From contig CAMVDS010000008.1 of NCBI GenBank assembly GCA_947166335.1, positions 1 through 32,989 of the forward strand: a stretch of 32,989 nucleotides of DNA. The letters run 5' to 3'. The notes under the pieces were generated by a model. That model had not been told where the DNA came from and searched no databases. It saw nothing but the letters and a program-made list of their open reading frames with translations. The position numbers and the translations under genes were made by a program. The stretch comes from an uncultured Mollicutes bacterium (GTDB lineage Bacteria > Bacillota_I > Bacilli_A > Acholeplasmatales > JAEDCM01). Below are positions 7,293-15,107 of this stretch, piece by piece (the first letter of the stretch is position 1; each line of letters opens with the position of its first letter).

Positions 7293-10200
7293 ATGGGTAA
7301 TATTATGGATGAAAAACCAAAGAAGATTAAAAAGACACCACGAATTAGACATAAGAAATTAATTATATTTTTTACAGCATTGCTTGTTGTTGCAACAGTA
7401 TTCATCATAAAAATGTTTAATACAAAGCATGTTGTATTAGCTGAGGAGACTGAATCATTTGAGATTGAAAGACCATCATCTGGAAATCCACTTGATTATT
7501 CTGCTAAAGATAACGCAGCTATTTGTAACTGGGTTATTAAACATACATCAGAATTTAAAACTGTTACTACAGGTACAGTTAAAGCTAAAGTTGCAGTTAT
7601 AAATTATAACCAAGAACTTAAGAACACAAGAATTGTAACTAAAGATGGTTGCTATATTGAAACAATTAGTGATAGTTCTTTAGTACATGTTTATGAAGAA
7701 AAATTCTTACAAAACGATCAAGTCGTTGTAAGAAAGAATCATAGTGATAAATATTCAACAATCACTCAAGAAGTATTCTTCGAAAAATATGGTTGGCATC
7801 CTACAGAATTCCAAGCATATATTCTAAATGAAGAGACAATTAAAGATGCAAAAATAGAAGCAAGTGGTTCAAATTATATTTTAAGCTTAACACTTGATCC
7901 ATTTACTTCAACACCAAAGAAACAAAAAGAAACAAAAACTATAGGTGGAGCAAAAGAATATCCAGTATATAAAGAAACAACACTAACAATTACTTTAACA
8001 AGTGATTGGACACCTGTAGAAGTTGATACATATGAAGTATATGATATTCAAATGCCTGGACTTGGAAGTATTACATGTAAGTGTAATATGACAGAAGTTA
8101 TTGAATATGGTCTATTTGAAATACCTGATAAAGATAAATTCAAAGAACATATTAATGATAATCCAGCAAACAATTTAGATGATGATGAAAAGGGAGTAAT
8201 TCAATATCTTCAAGAAATTTTTGGACCACTAATCCAGGGAACTATGAATGATTTTGAAATTACAGTAGATGCCTTTGATACTAAACTAGATGGAAAATTA
8301 AATATATCATTAGGAAAGAACATTGCAGTTAAAGCAAAAATAGATGAAATATTTGTTGATTATGAAGGTAATGATGTTTACTTAATGATTGGTGAAAACA
8401 AATATAAAGTTGATATAAATAAAGTTAAAGAATATATAAAAACTGATAGTACAGGAAATAGTTCATTTGATTTAGATGCTATATTAACTCAAGTAAATAA
8501 TTCTAAAATTATTACAAGTGGTAAGAAAGCAACAATTAAGATGGATTTAGATTTGATGGGAATTAATGCTAAAGTAGATATTAACGCTACATTAGATGGT
8601 GATTATTATAAATTTGATAATGTTTACGCTGTAGTAGATGTATTTGGAAATGAAATCATTTTAACAATGACAAAAGATGAAAACAAATATGTTTATCCAA
8701 CTATTGATGAAACATATAATGATATATCAGATATGTTCTTCATCGTTGATGAAATAAAAGCATTAATGAATAAGCCTTTAGAAATATCTCTTACAACTAA
8801 AGTAGAAAACATTGATATTAAGGCAAACGCAGTTTATGATAACGGCGTTGTTAGTGGATTAATTAACATTAATGATAAATATGATATCAACGTATATTAT
8901 AATGATGAAACAATTTATTTAACATTTAATAATATTGCTGTTAAATTTAATATTAATGATATTAATAAATTTATGAACCAAGATATTAAGTTTGATAATA
9001 TAAATATTAAACTAAGTGATATCTTAGATGTATTAAAGACATTAGTAATTACAATTAATGATACAAATTCATTTGATTTAGAAATTGACTTAGAAAAGTA
9101 TTTAGACATTCTAAAAGATTTCAAGATTAGTGTAAATAAGAGTGATTCATTAAATGTAACTATTGAAAATATTAATTTAAATTTAAGTGTTAAAGAAACA
9201 GAATTAGAAGCAGAACTTAATCCTGAAATTGATTATATCAATATAGCTAATTTGGATTGGTTAGTAAATGATATAATTAGCGCTATTAATTATGAAGCTT
9301 ATAATTTTGAAATTAGTGGTAATTATGAAAATTTAATTCTAAGTGGAAACGTATATTTTGATAAAGAATTAAATGCTGAAGGAATATTTACTATTAAATA
9401 TAATGATTATGAATTTAATAATATTAAGTTAAATTTCATTAAAGATACAGTTTATGTAAGCTTTAAGAATATTAAGATTAAAGCAACTATAAATGAAATA
9501 TTAAGTTTAGCTAGTAATCTTCCTGCATTAGATATAGACAAGTTATTAAATAACATATATCTAAGCGAAGGAGAAAGCAGTTTAAGTGCTTTACTTGATT
9601 TATCAAGTGAATCAGAATTAATCGGCAAATTAAATGTTAAGATTAATAGTGGTTTGAGCTTAAATGTTTCTAATGAAGAATTTAAGTTAAATGTTAAAGC
9701 AACTGAAGCAACTATTAAAACAATTAATGTTAATACAGAAGAATACATTAGCTTAAAAGAATTAAATTGGTTAATTGATGATATTAAAGAAGCTGTTGAA
9801 TATGGTGCTTATGGTATAAATGTTGATGTAGCTTATAAAGATTTAAAGGTTACAGGTAATGTTTATCTAAATAAGGACTTAGAAGTAGAAGCTACTTTAA
9901 ATGTTAACTATTCTGGTTTAATCATTAATGGAATTACTTTAATGTATAAGAATAATGAAGTATATGCTTTAATTGGTAAAACTTCAATTAAGATTAATTT
10001 AAATGGCATTAAAGGATTTATCGCAGAAATCAATAATGTATTTGAATTAGATATTAAAACTGATGATTTAGATGTTAAATTTGATTTAGATGAAATATTA
10101 AGCGGTATTACTTTAAATGCCTTAACTGAAAAAGTAGAAATAATGGCTAACTTAAGCTCTATTTCAAATATTTTAGGAAATGTTAAAGTAACAGTTTTTA

Positions 10201-11729
10201 AGGGATTAAAACTAAATGTTACAACTACTGATATAGTAGTAGCTGCTGATGTAGTAGAAAAAGAAGAAAAAGCTATTACATTACCAGATGCAAATATTAA
10301 TAAAGATGAAATATATCTATTATTAGAATATGCTGAGCAATTAAAAGAAATAGTAGAAAAGTGGAGATATCATATTGGATTTGAACTTCATGTAAATGGA
10401 TATGATATTTATGCTGATGTTATAATTAATACATTTAAACCAAATCCTGGTTTATCATTATATGGTAAGTTAATTATCTTTAAGGGTGCTAAGAGATTCT
10501 ATGTAGAAGCAAGTATTATTGATAATATGTGTTTCTTAAATTTCAGCCAAACAATTACAAACATTAATAATAGTGATCCAATAAAGAGCACAACAACTCA
10601 ATCAATTAAATTTAAGATTAGCTTCAATGAATTAATTGATGTTGCTAATTATGCAATTGATGCTCTAAAAATTGATAATGATACTATTAAGATGGCTATT
10701 AATTATTTAGGAACTATTGTTAATACAAATGGTGATTTTGATGAATTATTTAATAGCGTAAGTGAAAAAGTAACATCATTTGATTTATCAATGTTAAATG
10801 ATTTTATTGATTTAAGTCAATTAGGGGTATTTGTTGATACAGACAAATTAAAAATTGATTTTGGAACTAACACTTTAGGAGATAATCATTATATCACTAT
10901 TTATAGAGAAGATGGTCAAATAAAAGGATTGAATACAGTTAACTTTGAAATCAATGGTGATATATTAAATAGTAATTTCATCTTACTAGAAGATAAGGAA
11001 ATTACAAGTGCTAATTATAGTGGATGTTTAGACTTTAATGGTATTGGTAACTTAATTAAGGCTTTATTAAACAACTATAATAATGGTGAAATTGAATTAA
11101 GTGGTACTGTTGATCTAGATTTAATCGGGATTAAAGTAGCTGGTGTTACAGTTAATGCTAAAATAGATTTTGATTATGAAGGAAAACTAAGAGCACACAT
11201 TTACTTAAAGGTTCCTTATGTAATAATTGCTACAAAGGCAACAACAGAATCAAATATTTATATTTTAAATGATATGATTTATATTAAGCGTAGCGCTAAA
11301 CCGTTAATTGGATCAACATCTACAGATACAAGAAAGATGAGTTTATCTGATTTTGGTAAAGATGCATTAGAACAAATTATATGGATTTGTAACTTTGGTG
11401 ATATGGTTGCAAATGCTATTAGAGATGCTGAGTCAGTAGATCCAAAGATTGAAGAAGTATTAAAATCTTATAGTGGAAAGAATAACAGTTATAATGTAAC
11501 ACTAGATGGTGAAAAATTAGTTGGTTCTACAGCATTTGGAGATATCAATTTAGGTTTAACAACAACTACAATAAATAGCAACTTATATCTAGATAAGATA
11601 ACTATTAACGCTAAAATAGTATCAGTTATAACTATAGATGCTACTTTAACATCTAATAATGGAACAATCTCTTGGTCTGATTTTCCAAGTGTAGCAACAT
11701 TAAATAGTTATAAAACATACTCTATATAA
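7293..11729 (+). CDS. Giant membrane-anchored repeat protein, function unknown
   Basis: A 1478-residue protein not assigned to a family. A basic N-terminus (residues 8-22) is followed by a hydrophobic segment (23-42), so it is a membrane anchor or an uncleaved signal; HVVLA-EE could be a cleavage site. Residues 50-290 form a lead domain with paired cysteines (CKC near 260). From about 300 on there are about six degenerate units of 170-180 residues starting near nucleotides 8190, 8715, 9250, 9757, 10297 and 11024. Each begins with a helix like LNWLIDDIKEAVEY, then beta-strands with patterns such as SGNVYFDKELN, FNNIKLNFIKDTVYV and IKIKATINEI. No LPXTG, choline-binding or S-layer motif is visible at the C-terminus. 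Residues are rich in Asn, Asp, Ile and Lys. The start is the ATG at 7293, 9 bases after AAGGAG; the frame is open to a TTG at 7257. A structural or lipid-binding envelope role is only a guess. Confidence 0.85.
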   Translation: MGNIMDEKPKKIKKTPRIRHKKLIIFFTALLVVATVFIIKMFNTKHVVLAEETESFEIERPSSGNPLDYSAKDNAAICNWVIKHTSEFKTVTTGTVKAKVAVINYNQELKNTRIVTKDGCYIETISDSSLVHVYEEKFLQNDQVVVRKNHSDKYSTITQEVFFEKYGWHPTEFQAYILNEETIKDAKIEASGSNYILSLTLDPFTSTPKKQKETKTIGGAKEYPVYKETTLTITLTSDWTPVEVDTYEVYDIQMPGLGSITCKCNMTEVIEYGLFEIPDKDKFKEHINDNPANNLDDDEKGVIQYLQEIFGPLIQGTMNDFEITVDAFDTKLDGKLNISLGKNIAVKAKIDEIFVDYEGNDVYLMIGENKYKVDINKVKEYIKTDSTGNSSFDLDAILTQVNNSKIITSGKKATIKMDLDLMGINAKVDINATLDGDYYKFDNVYAVVDVFGNEIILTMTKDENKYVYPTIDETYNDISDMFFIVDEIKALMNKPLEISLTTKVENIDIKANAVYDNGVVSGLININDKYDINVYYNDETIYLTFNNIAVKFNINDINKFMNQDIKFDNINIKLSDILDVLKTLVITINDTNSFDLEIDLEKYLDILKDFKISVNKSDSLNVTIENINLNLSVKETELEAELNPEIDYINIANLDWLVNDIISAINYEAYNFEISGNYENLILSGNVYFDKELNAEGIFTIKYNDYEFNNIKLNFIKDTVYVSFKNIKIKATINEILSLASNLPALDIDKLLNNIYLSEGESSLSALLDLSSESELIGKLNVKINSGLSLNVSNEEFKLNVKATEATIKTINVNTEEYISLKELNWLIDDIKEAVEYGAYGINVDVAYKDLKVTGNVYLNKDLEVEATLNVNYSGLIINGITLMYKNNEVYALIGKTSIKINLNGIKGFIAEINNVFELDIKTDDLDVKFDLDEILSGITLNALTEKVEIMANLSSISNILGNVKVTVFKGLKLNVTTTDIVVAADVVEKEEKAITLPDANINKDEIYLLLEYAEQLKEIVEKWRYHIGFELHVNGYDIYADVIINTFKPNPGLSLYGKLIIFKGAKRFYVEASIIDNMCFLNFSQTITNINNSDPIKSTTTQSIKFKISFNELIDVANYAIDALKIDNDTIKMAINYLGTIVNTNGDFDELFNSVSEKVTSFDLSMLNDFIDLSQLGVFVDTDKLKIDFGTNTLGDNHYITIYREDGQIKGLNTVNFEINGDILNSNFILLEDKEITSANYSGCLDFNGIGNLIKALLNNYNNGEIELSGTVDLDLIGIKVAGVTVNAKIDFDYEGKLRAHIYLKVPYVIIATKATTESNIYILNDMIYIKRSAKPLIGSTSTDTRKMSLSDFGKDALEQIIWICNFGDMVANAIRDAESVDPKIEEVLKSYSGKNNSYNVTLDGEKLVGSTAFGDINLGLTTTTINSNLYLDKITINAKIVSVITIDATLTSNNGTISWSDFPSVATLNSYKTYSI
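8190..11240 (+). repeat. About six degenerate protein-level tandem repeats in the giant protein
   Basis: Units begin near 8190, 8715, 9250, 9757, 10297 and 11024, so the first five are spaced 507-540 bases and the fifth is longer. The clearest match is unit 3 (LDWLVNDIISAINYEAYN, then SGNVYFDKEL) against unit 4 (LNWLIDDIKEAVEYGAYG, then TGNVYLNKDL). Similarity is in the protein. DNA-level identity is low, which suggests old duplications. Confidence 0.65.
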
Positions 11730-11750
11730 TTTTAAAAGTATTAATAATAT

Positions 11751-11787
11751 AGGAAGTGAATTTGAATCACTTCCTTTTTTTTTTTTT
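11751..11787 (+). terminator. Terminator of the giant repeat protein gene
   Basis: A 9-bp perfect stem AGGAAGTGA (11751-11759) with TCACTTCCT (11767-11775), followed by a run of 13 T (11775-11787). Confidence 0.9.
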
Positions 11788-11795
11788 GATATAAT
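11787..11795 (+). promoter_or_regulatory. Extended -10 promoter abutting a T13 tract
   Basis: TGATATAAT begins at the last T of the preceding terminator tract, so the 13-T run fills the region just upstream of the -10. GAGGAGGA and the ATG at 11818 follow. Confidence 0.55.
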
Positions 11796-11817
11796 AATAA
11801 TCGAGGAGGAAAGATAT

Positions 11818-12186
11818 ATGATTTATGAATTTGGAAATATGACAATTTTTATTATAACTGTTGGCATAATGATGGGATTATTTTTTATTGCTTTTATCGC
11901 AATGATTATATATTCATTTAAATTTAGAAAAGCTGCAAATAAGCGTGCTAAAGAAAGAGGATATGAAGATTTTATAGACATGTCTATTGATAAAGGAATG
12001 CAAATGACAGATAAATCAATTGATATGATGGATCAAGCTGTTCAAGGTAAAGCTACTATTAATATTAATCATAAGGGAAATGGTAGTGAAGGTAATACAG
12101 TTATTAAAGTAAGATGTCCACATTGTGGTTATTTAGAAAGTGAAGATGCAGTATTCTGCTCTAAGTGTGGAAAAAGTATGAAATAA
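11818..12186 (+). CDS. Small membrane protein with C-terminal zinc ribbon
   Basis: A 122-residue protein with one hydrophobic segment (about residues 9-34), a basic juxtamembrane stretch (36-47), a helical middle with repeated MSIDKGMQM/KSIDMMDQ phrases, and a C-terminal zinc ribbon with C100-x2-C103 and C114-x2-C117. The tail should face the cytoplasm. Ribosome site GAGGAGGA precedes the ATG. It is flanked by its own promoter and terminator. Proteins of this layout are often listed as zinc-ribbon domain-containing proteins without known function. The same zinc-ribbon style occurs in the SPFH protein at 16866. Confidence 0.82.
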   Translation: MIYEFGNMTIFIITVGIMMGLFFIAFIAMIIYSFKFRKAANKRAKERGYEDFIDMSIDKGMQMTDKSIDMMDQAVQGKATININHKGNGSEGNTVIKVRCPHCGYLESEDAVFCSKCGKSMK

Positions 12187-12205
12187 GGCTATTAAGCCTT
12201 TTTTT
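12185..12205 (+). terminator. Terminator overlapping the stop codon of the zinc-ribbon protein gene
   Basis: Short stem AAGGCT (12185-12190) with AGCCTT (12195-12200), loop ATTA, then T tract. The stem starts within the TAA stop codon. Confidence 0.75.
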
Positions 12206-12210
12206 ATTAT

Positions 12211-12316
12211 TTGTTATTTATATTTTTATAATTTAAATTTATTATTAATAAACTAAATATAAATGCAACTTATATTTATAATAATAAATAACAATAGTCA
12301 TATTTATTGTTTTTTT
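12211..12316. repeat. AT-only nested inverted repeats ahead of ddh
   Basis: The outer arms are TTGTTATTTAT (12211-12221) and ATAAATAACAA (12284-12294), an 11-bp perfect match. Inside is a hairpin with TAAATATAA (12254-12262) and TTATATTTA (12270-12278). The right outer arm can alternatively pair AACAATA (12290-12296) with TATTGTT (12305-12311), which is followed by seven T and looks like a weak terminator. No ORF or known RNA family is recognised here. Confidence 0.45.
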
Positions 12317-12326
12317 AGGTCTATAA

Positions 12327-12335
12327 TGTTATAAT
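12327..12335 (+). promoter_or_regulatory. Extended -10 promoter for ddh
   Basis: TGTTATAAT lies 27 bases ahead of the ddh ATG, with AAGGAGG between them. Confidence 0.55.
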
Positions 12336-12362
12336 TTTAATTGATTTTAAGGAGGAATTCAT

Positions 12363-13343
12363 ATGATTAGAATTGGTATATATGGATATGGAAATTTAGG
12401 TAGAGGTGTAGAAGCCGCTATTAGTAATAGTAAGGATATGGTTTTAGTAGGTGTATTTACTAGAAGAGATCCTAAAACAGTAAAAACAGAAACAGATGTT
12501 AATGTTTATAGTGCAAATGATATTTTAGATTATAAAGATAAAATTGATGTATTAGTATTATGTGGTGGTTCAGCAACTGACCTACCTGTGCAAACACCAG
12601 AATTAGCTAAATACTTCAATGTAGTTGATTCATTTGACACACATGCAAGAATATTAGAACATTTTAAGAATGTTGATGCTAGTGCAAAATCAGGAAAGAA
12701 TGTAGGGATTATTTCTGTAGGTTGGGATCCAGGATTCTTCTCAATTTTAAGATTATATTCAAATGCTTTCTTACCTAATGGAAAAGATTATACATTCTGG
12801 GGTAAGGGAGTAAGCCAAGGACATAGCGATGCGATTAGAAGAATTGAAGGAGTACTTGATGCTAAACAATATACAGTACCTGTAAAAGCAGCATTAGATG
12901 CTGTTAGAAGTGGTTCTAATCCAGAACTATCTACAAGAGAAAAACATACAAGATTATGTTATGTAGTTGCTAAAGAAGGCGCTGATAAAGCAAGAATTGA
13001 AAAAGAAATTAAAGAAATGCCAAATTATTTTGCTGATTATGATACAACTGTTCATTTCATTTCGTTAGAAGAATTAAAAGAAAAGCACTCAGGAATGCCT
13101 CATGGAGGACATGTAATTAGAACTGGTGCAACAGGACTTGGAGCTAATTATAAAGACTTAATTGAATTAACACTTGAATTAGATTCTAACCCATTCTTTA
13201 CTGGAGAAATATTAGTAAGCTTTGCAAGAGCATGTTATAGATTAAATAAAGAAGGACAAACAGGATGCTTCACTGCATTTGATGTTGCTCCAAAATATTT
13301 AATCGATAAAGAATATGAAGAAATACTAGGACATTTACTATAA
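12363..13343 (+). CDS. ddh: meso-Diaminopimelate D-dehydrogenase
   Basis: A 326-residue NADPH-dependent enzyme that makes meso-diaminopimelate in one step from tetrahydrodipicolinate and ammonia. This is the short dehydrogenase branch of lysine and peptidoglycan precursor synthesis. The N-terminal Rossmann motif GIYGYGNLGRG (about 5-15) and VFTRRDP, the substrate-domain blocks VLVLCGGSATDLP, VDSFDTHARI, SVGWDPGFFS and WGKGVSQGHSDAIRRI, and the C-terminal ATGLGANYKDL and ARACYRLNKEGQTG are all present, and the length is that of the family. AAGGAGG is spaced 8 bases from the ATG. The next gene begins one base after the stop. Its presence indicates a DAP pathway and hence a cell wall or lysine synthesis. 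Confidence 0.95.
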   Translation: MIRIGIYGYGNLGRGVEAAISNSKDMVLVGVFTRRDPKTVKTETDVNVYSANDILDYKDKIDVLVLCGGSATDLPVQTPELAKYFNVVDSFDTHARILEHFKNVDASAKSGKNVGIISVGWDPGFFSILRLYSNAFLPNGKDYTFWGKGVSQGHSDAIRRIEGVLDAKQYTVPVKAALDAVRSGSNPELSTREKHTRLCYVVAKEGADKARIEKEIKEMPNYFADYDTTVHFISLEELKEKHSGMPHGGHVIRTGATGLGANYKDLIELTLELDSNPFFTGEILVSFARACYRLNKEGQTGCFTAFDVAPKYLIDKEYEEILGHLL

Positions 13344-13344
13344 T

Positions 13345-13710
13345 ATGAAAATCAAGAAAATAGACAATATATTATCTATTTCTAAAGTTAAGACGCTAAA
13401 AAACATAGATTTTAAGCAAGATTTTATCTTTTTAGCGAAAACTGATGAAGAAATATCAATTGTTCATGATAAGAATTATATATTAGAAGATGTTATAGAA
13501 GTATCTAATTATTGGAGAGGTTTTAGAGTAGAAGAACAATTAGATTTTGATTTAATAGGAATTATTAAAAAAATATCTACATTACTTGCTAATAACAATA
13601 TTCCTATTTTTGTAGTATCTACATTTAATACAGATTATGTATTAGTAAAAGAGGAAAATTTCGCTAAGACACTAGACATTTTAGAAAAAAACAATTATGA
13701 AATAAGATAA
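13345..13710 (+). CDS. ACT-domain (CASTOR-like) protein coupled to ddh
   Basis: A 121-residue protein. The second half (about 50-120) is an ACT domain of the CASTOR/ACT_7 type, seen in the run SNYWRGFRVEEQLDFDLIGI, then LANNNIPIFVVSTFNTDYVLVKEE; such domains bind free amino acids. The first half is a shorter, more divergent alpha/beta segment. The start is one base after the ddh stop, so the pair is translationally coupled. A strong terminator follows. By position it could sense lysine or another amino acid and tune DAP or lysine synthesis, but no ligand can be named from the sequence. Confidence 0.82.
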   Translation: MKIKKIDNILSISKVKTLKNIDFKQDFIFLAKTDEEISIVHDKNYILEDVIEVSNYWRGFRVEEQLDFDLIGIIKKISTLLANNNIPIFVVSTFNTDYVLVKEENFAKTLDILEKNNYEIR

Positions 13711-13734
13711 AAAGCGTTATGAGAACGCTTTTTT
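13710..13734 (+). terminator. Terminator of the ddh operon
   Basis: Stem AAAAGCGTT (13710-13718) with AACGCTTTT (13724-13732), loop ATGAG, then T tract. Confidence 0.88.
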
Positions 13735-13754
13735 CTTTACATTAATAATAATAA

Positions 13755-13763
13755 TGATATAAT
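13755..13763 (+). promoter_or_regulatory. Extended -10 promoter of the first tandem paralogue
   Basis: TGATATAAT, followed by GAGGAGATG ribosome site and the ATG at 13788. Confidence 0.55.
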
Positions 13764-13787
13764 ACTCATTTGTGAGGAGATGAAAGC

Positions 13788-14171
13788 ATGTCTACTGCAA
13801 GAAAAGTATTAATGATTATTGCATGTATCTTTGCTCTTCTAATGTTGATTGGTTTTGCCTTTATGGCTATATCTTTGTTTGTTTCTATCGGAGATGAAGA
13901 AGCACTACAAAGAATGCTAGATGGCTTAAATAGACCATCAATGTCATTAAGAGAAGGAAAGATTTTTATTTCAACTATAGGTGTAATATTTATTGTTCTT
14001 GCCTTTATTGTTTTAATTAATGCTGGATTAGCAATTAAAGGAAAAGATAGTAATCGAAATAGTCTTATGATTTTAAATATTATTTTTGGTCTATTATCAG
14101 GAGTATATGTTAACACGCTGGGCGGGATATTTGGATTAATAGAACGAAAAAAGGAAGAAAGAGTAAACTGA
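13788..14171 (+). CDS. Four-helix membrane protein, tandem paralogue 1
   Basis: A 127-residue polytopic protein. Hydrophobic segments lie at about 7-33, 61-85 and 92-118, the last probably two short helices split by a turn. A polar loop (34-60) contains GDEEALQRMLDG. The motif IKGKDSNRNSLMILNIIFG followed by GGIFGLIERKK near the C-terminus is shared with the two genes downstream. The layout resembles DUF4064-type small membrane proteins, a tentative link. It has its own promoter and a terminator whose stem contains the TGA stop, so it is monocistronic. Confidence 0.8.
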   Translation: MSTARKVLMIIACIFALLMLIGFAFMAISLFVSIGDEEALQRMLDGLNRPSMSLREGKIFISTIGVIFIVLAFIVLINAGLAIKGKDSNRNSLMILNIIFGLLSGVYVNTLGGIFGLIERKKEERVN

Positions 14172-14189
14172 TGGATTCATCAGTTTTTT
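14166..14189 (+). terminator. Terminator containing the paralogue 1 stop codon
   Basis: 8-bp perfect stem AACTGATG (14166-14173) with CATCAGTT (14178-14185), loop GATT, then T tract. The TGA stop at 14169-14171 lies in the 5' arm. Confidence 0.88.
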
Positions 14190-14240
14190 CTTTTCTTTTA
14201 TATATAATGATTATATAATAAAATTAAAGGAGTGATTTAT

Positions 14241-14624
14241 ATGAATACAGCAAAAAGAATATTATTCTTAGTTGGCGGAATTATGTCTATTTGTGCAGCT
14301 ATTGCCTTTTTCTTCTTATCAATTATGTTTATTGCATTCTCTAATATGACAGAAGTAATGCAAAAACTAGCAGATGATAGCGCAGAATATGGTATAGAAT
14401 ATTTCGAAGCTTTATTCCTAGTTCTAGGTATAATGTTTATTTTCTTCCTTATTTTAGCAATAATAAATATTGTTTTAAGTTTTAAAGGAAAAAATAGTAA
14501 TAGTAAAGGATTAATGATTGCAAACATAGTTTTTGGAGCAATATCAGGAATAGAACTAAACCTAGTTGCTGGAATATTTGGTCTTATTGCTAGAAATATG
14601 GCGTCAAAACAAAAAACAGAATAA
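14241..14624 (+). CDS. Four-helix membrane protein, tandem paralogue 2
   Basis: 127 residues, the same length and layout as its left neighbour. It has hydrophobic segments at about 6-32, 56-80 and 88-118, a polar loop (33-55) with TEVMQKLADDSAEYG, and the shared motif FKGKNSNSKGLMIANIVFG plus VAGIFGLIARN. The ATG at 14241 is chosen over the GTG at 14232 because AAAGGAG ends 8 bases before it and the shorter start aligns MNTAKRIL with MSTARKVL of paralogue 1. Its TATAAT (14214-14219) lies just after the terminator of paralogue 1. Function is unknown. Confidence 0.8.
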   Translation: MNTAKRILFLVGGIMSICAAIAFFFLSIMFIAFSNMTEVMQKLADDSAEYGIEYFEALFLVLGIMFIFFLILAIINIVLSFKGKNSNSKGLMIANIVFGAISGIELNLVAGIFGLIARNMASKQKTE

Positions 14625-14633
14625 TAAAAAAGG

Positions 14634-14683
14634 AAATAGACATTTGATTTATACAAAATGTCTATTTTTTTTTTTTTTTTTTT
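14634..14683 (+). terminator. Terminator with an unusually long T19 tract
   Basis: A 12-bp perfect stem AAATAGACATTT (14634-14645) with AAATGTCTATTT (14656-14667), running into 19 consecutive T (14665-14683). Confidence 0.88.
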
Positions 14684-14717
14684 CTATGATAAAATTAAAG
14701 GTAGGAGGGTTAAAAAG

Positions 14718-15041
14718 ATGAGAAAAGCACAAAGAATACTTATGATTATTGCTGCTATTGTTTCAATAGTATTGACTATTATTTTTGCTGGAATTGTTGT
14801 TCCTACATCTATTGCAGCAGCAGCTAAATCTGATGGTGGAGAAGCATTTAATGCGGTGTTAATATTTTTCATTATTGTAGCTGCATCTTCATTTCTTAAC
14901 ATCATTTTATCGTTTATGGGAAAGAACTCAAAAAGCGGTGCAATCTTAGTATTAAATATTATATTTGGAATATTATCAGATGTATTATTAAATGCTGTTG
15001 GTGGTGTTATCGGATTAATTGCAAATGCTAAAGAAAAATAA
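14718..15041 (+). CDS. Membrane protein, tandem paralogue 3
   Basis: 107 residues, a shortened member of the tandem family. It begins MRKAQRILMI, similar to the first residues of the other two. It has hydrophobic segments at about 6-33, 42-66 and 73-102 and a much shorter polar loop (KSDGGEAFN). The motif FMGKNSKSGAILVLNIIFG and AVGGVIGLIANAKEK is conserved. The ATG at 14718 is chosen because AGGAGGG (14703-14709) precedes it; the frame is open upstream to 14658 only because the T tract reads as poly-Phe. The probable -10 (TATGAT, 14685-14690) directly follows the T19 run. Function is unknown. Confidence 0.78.
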   Translation: MRKAQRILMIIAAIVSIVLTIIFAGIVVPTSIAAAAKSDGGEAFNAVLIFFIIVAASSFLNIILSFMGKNSKSGAILVLNIIFGILSDVLLNAVGGVIGLIANAKEK

Positions 15042-15066
15042 GCGAGTTTTGACTCGTTTATTTTTC
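15040..15066 (+). terminator. Terminator of paralogue 3
   Basis: Stem GCGAGT (15042-15047) with ACTCGT (15052-15057), one G-T pair, loop TTTG, followed by a T-rich tract. It begins at the stop codon. Confidence 0.7.
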
Positions 15067-15107
15067 TTTATATTTATAATATAATTATATTGTGAAGGTG
15101 TGATATT

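Noticed and set aside
7293..11700. CRISPR-like or DNA tandem repeats in the giant gene.
   Set aside because: Repetition is seen only at protein level with diverged DNA; there are no regular identical repeats with unique spacers anywhere in the window.
7293..11729. Giant repeat protein as an expanded CdaR, since it is near cdaA and has an N-terminal anchor.
   Set aside because: Repeats are about 175 residues with a leading helix, unlike the roughly 85-residue YbbR domains, and a strong terminator separates it from cdaA.
7293..11729. Sortase-anchored surface protein.
   Set aside because: No LPXTG-like motif, hydrophobic tail or basic end is present; the C-terminus reads SVATLNSYKTYSI.
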